A stretch of 6,489 nt of DNA, taken from the NCBI GenBank assembly GCA_035264765.1, contig DATFPQ010000065.1:1-6489 (forward strand), written 5' to 3'. The notes beneath the pieces were generated by a model that had not been told where the DNA came from, ran no database searches, and was given only the letters and a program-made list of their open reading frames with translations. Source of the DNA: DATFPQ01 sp035264765 (lineage in GTDB: Bacteria > Actinomycetota > Actinomycetes > Actinomycetales > Angustibacteraceae). Position 1 is the stretch's first letter. Every line of letters begins with the position of its first letter. The translations under genes were made by a program, and so were the position numbers. Positions 5,154 through 6,489 of this stretch are shown one piece after another.

Positions 5154-6391
5154 CCCGCCGACCGCGCCTGCGCCGCCTGCCGTCGGCGGTCCGTGCCGAC
5201 GACCGGCTGCTGGACCGGATCGGCGCCCGGGCGCCGGTCGACCCCAGCGACCCGGCCGCGTGTCTGCTCTCGGCGCTGGCCCACGACGTCGACCGCGGCC
5301 TACCTGCGACGCCGGCGGAGCTGGCGGCCGACGAGCTGAGCCGACGCCGGGTGGTCCGGCTGCGGCGGGCCGGCGCCGCCGCCGCGGCCCTCGCGCTCGT
5401 GCTGGGCAGCGCCGGGGTCGCTGCGGCGGTCACCGGAGACGTTAGAGGCGCCTTCGGCCTGCGAATCGTCGAGGAGGTCATCGGCCGTTCCACGGACGAC
5501 GGGGCCGGGAGCTCCGGTCGAGGTGGCGGTGGAGGTGGCGGCGGGCCGGTCACGAGCACGACCGGGGCCTCCGGGACGTCGAGCGGCGGATCCCCCGGTA
5601 GCAGAGGCGGTTCGGCCGCCGAGCGCGAGCTGCTGGCCGGCATTCAGTCGGCGCGACAGCAGGGCCCGCGCCCCCAGGACGTCGCCCGGCTGCGCTCGCT
5701 GGCGAGCGCACTGCCCGGAGGCGCCGGGGCACAGGTCACCGCGCAGCTCGAGGCGCTCGAGCGTTCGGTGCAGGCGTCGGGGGCGACGTCGGCTCGGGGC
5801 TCCGGGTCGGGGGCTACCGAGGTCGGAGGGCCGCCGGCCGACCGCGGGTCGTCCGGGGGGCACGGACCCTCGGACGGGAGGTCCGACGCGTCCTCCAGGG
5901 GCTCGAGGGACGCGAGCACCTCGCACGGGTCCGGGGGGCCGAAGGAGTCAAAGGGTCCCAAGGAGTCCAAGGGGCCCAGCGCGTCCAAGGGGCCGAGCGC
6001 GTCCAAGGGGCGGAAGGGGTCGAAGAGCTCCAGCGCGTCCAAGGGCCCGAAGCGGTCCAAGAAGTCGACGTCGTCCAAGAGCCACCCGTCGAAGAGCTCG
6101 GGCTCCTCGAAGGGTCCCAAGTCGTCGGAGAGCTCGGGTTCGTCGAAGGGTCCCAAGTCTTTGCAGAGCAACCCGTCGAAGAGCAACCCGTCGACGAAGT
6201 CGGGCTCGTCGAAGGGGCCGAAGGGCTCCACCACCCCAGGCACGACGAAGGAGCCGACGTCATCCAAGAGCGGCAGCTCCGCCAACGGGCGCGGGCGGGA
6301 CGCGAGCGCCACGGCGTCGAAGAGCCGGAGCTCCGGTGAGCGCTCGGGCGGCCACGGGTCGCCGCCGGGCCGACCGGTCTCGCGCGGGTAA
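5150..6391 (+). CDS. rsdA: RsdA-like membrane anti-sigma-D factor with Lys/Ser repeat tail
   Basis: The 413-residue protein likely holds the SigD-type factor at the membrane. Residues 16-65 include DDRLLDRIGARAPVDPSDP and a following helix, resembling the sigma-binding segment of mycobacterial RsdA, which lacks the HxxxCxxC zinc motif of most ECF anti-sigma factors; no such motif is present here either. A basic run (RRRVVRLRR, 65-73) precedes one hydrophobic segment (about 74-95), predicting cytoplasmic N-terminus and exported C-terminus. Outside lie a Gly/Ser linker with eight glycines (125-132), a helical stretch (156-209), then a low-complexity tail rich in Lys, Ser, Gly and Pro (about 211-413) with SKGPK-type repeats at 264-373. 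Members of this group are released by regulated proteolysis. The identification rests on gene position, coupling and topology plus a weak sequence match. The tail is unusual and its role unknown. Confidence 0.78.
   Translation: MTRRPRLRRLPSAVRADDRLLDRIGARAPVDPSDPAACLLSALAHDVDRGLPATPAELAADELSRRRVVRLRRAGAAAAALALVLGSAGVAAAVTGDVRGAFGLRIVEEVIGRSTDDGAGSSGRGGGGGGGGPVTSTTGASGTSSGGSPGSRGGSAAERELLAGIQSARQQGPRPQDVARLRSLASALPGGAGAQVTAQLEALERSVQASGATSARGSGSGATEVGGPPADRGSSGGHGPSDGRSDASSRGSRDASTSHGSGGPKESKGPKESKGPSASKGPSASKGRKGSKSSSASKGPKRSKKSTSSKSHPSKSSGSSKGPKSSESSGSSKGPKSLQSNPSKSNPSTKSGSSKGPKGSTTPGTTKEPTSSKSGSSANGRGRDASATASKSRSSGERSGGHGSPPGRPVSRG
5939..6268 (+). repeat. In-frame Ser-Lys-Gly-Pro repeat region in rsdA
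   Basis: Coding repeats give many SKGP or SKGPK units. Exact or near-exact tandems include a doubled 18-bp unit coding GPSASK (5972-6007) and two 36-bp units coding SSGSSKGPKS plus two residues (starting 6095 and 6131). Every lysine in the stretch is AAG. Copy number is likely to vary between strains because the units are tandem; that is an inference. Confidence 0.8.
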
Positions 6392-6489
6392 CATGGACAG
6401 ACGTCCACGACCGCACGAGCGGCGGCAGCAGCAGGCAAAGGGGCCTGGACGTCCCAGACCAGCCAACCCGTAGTGGCCCCCTCTCCCGG
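6392..6489 (+). other. Downstream intergenic DNA, no convincing gene
   Basis: This stretch has a small inverted repeat, TGGAC 6394-6398 / GTCCA 6403-6407, an 8-bp palindrome GGACGTCC (6447-6454), and a possible long-loop stem GGGGCC 6440-6445 / GGCCCC 6475-6480 at the window edge. TAACAT (6389-6394), overlapping the rsdA stop, fits a -10 shape but has no -35. A 26-codon open frame at 6393-6473 lacks a ribosome site. By synteny guaB may follow beyond the window. Confidence 0.4.

Noticed and set aside
5939..6268. Possible CRISPR array or non-coding repeat array
   Set aside because: Repeats are short, uneven, in-frame multiples of three inside an intact coding region; there are no unique spacers of regular length.
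5644..6438. Acidic Asp/Leu/Pro/Phe-rich minus-strand frame opposite the Lys repeat
   Set aside because: Its repeat pattern is simply the complement of the Ser-Lys-Gly-Pro coding repeats; no start signal is seen.
5523..6473. Arg-rich + strand frame within rsdA (316 codons)
   Set aside because: It is the +1 shadow of the rsdA frame; the ATGA coupling, ribosome site and membrane segment all support the other frame.
6393..6473. 26-codon open frame right after the rsdA stop
   Set aside because: No Shine-Dalgarno sequence, Arg/Pro-rich composition like the shadow frames, and nothing recognisable in the product.

Overview
The window is very GC-rich, dense in genes and has no mobile DNA. Its genes point to an actinobacterium (class Actinomycetia): a GroEL1-type chaperonin with a His-Gly tail, a WhiB-family iron-sulfur regulator, a close match to the Streptomyces developmental regulator BldM, and a SigD/ShbA-type ECF sigma factor with an RsdA-like membrane anti-sigma factor. 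I cannot name the genus. From memory, the order resembles Streptomyces coelicolor (groES-groEL1, whiD, bldM, shbA, then guaB) and Mycobacterium tuberculosis (groES-groEL1, whiB3, sigD, rsdA, then guaB2). This locus carries bldM and an rsdA-like gene together.

Layout. Positions 1-157 hold the 3' end of groES (+). Positions 158-275 hold two strong back-to-back hairpins before groEL1 (276-1898, +). Positions 1899-2033 hold two hairpins that look like a two-way terminator between the convergent groEL1 and whiB3/whiD genes. The whiB3/whiD gene (2034-2348, -) has a good sigma-70-type promoter, a leader hairpin and a clear ribosome binding site. Its 298-bp upstream region separates it from a divergent + strand series: a MerR-type regulator with a cobalamin-binding-like domain (2647-3630), bldM (3793-4410), sigD/shbA (4542-5153) and an rsdA-like anti-sigma gene (5150-6391, overlapping sigD by 4 bases). 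The last 98 bases hold no convincing gene.

How the genes may work together. The chaperonin operon is the housekeeping and heat-shock part. From whiB3 onward the locus is a compact regulatory island: a redox or NO-type Fe-S regulator, a regulator with a possible cofactor-sensing domain, an orphan response-regulator-like DNA-binding protein, and a sigma factor held by a membrane anti-sigma factor. The most unusual items are the altered cobalamin-motif residues in the MerR protein, the long lysine/serine/glycine/proline repeat tail on the anti-sigma factor, and the tandem hairpins between groES and groEL1. I did not find evidence for a wholly new defence or mobile system here.
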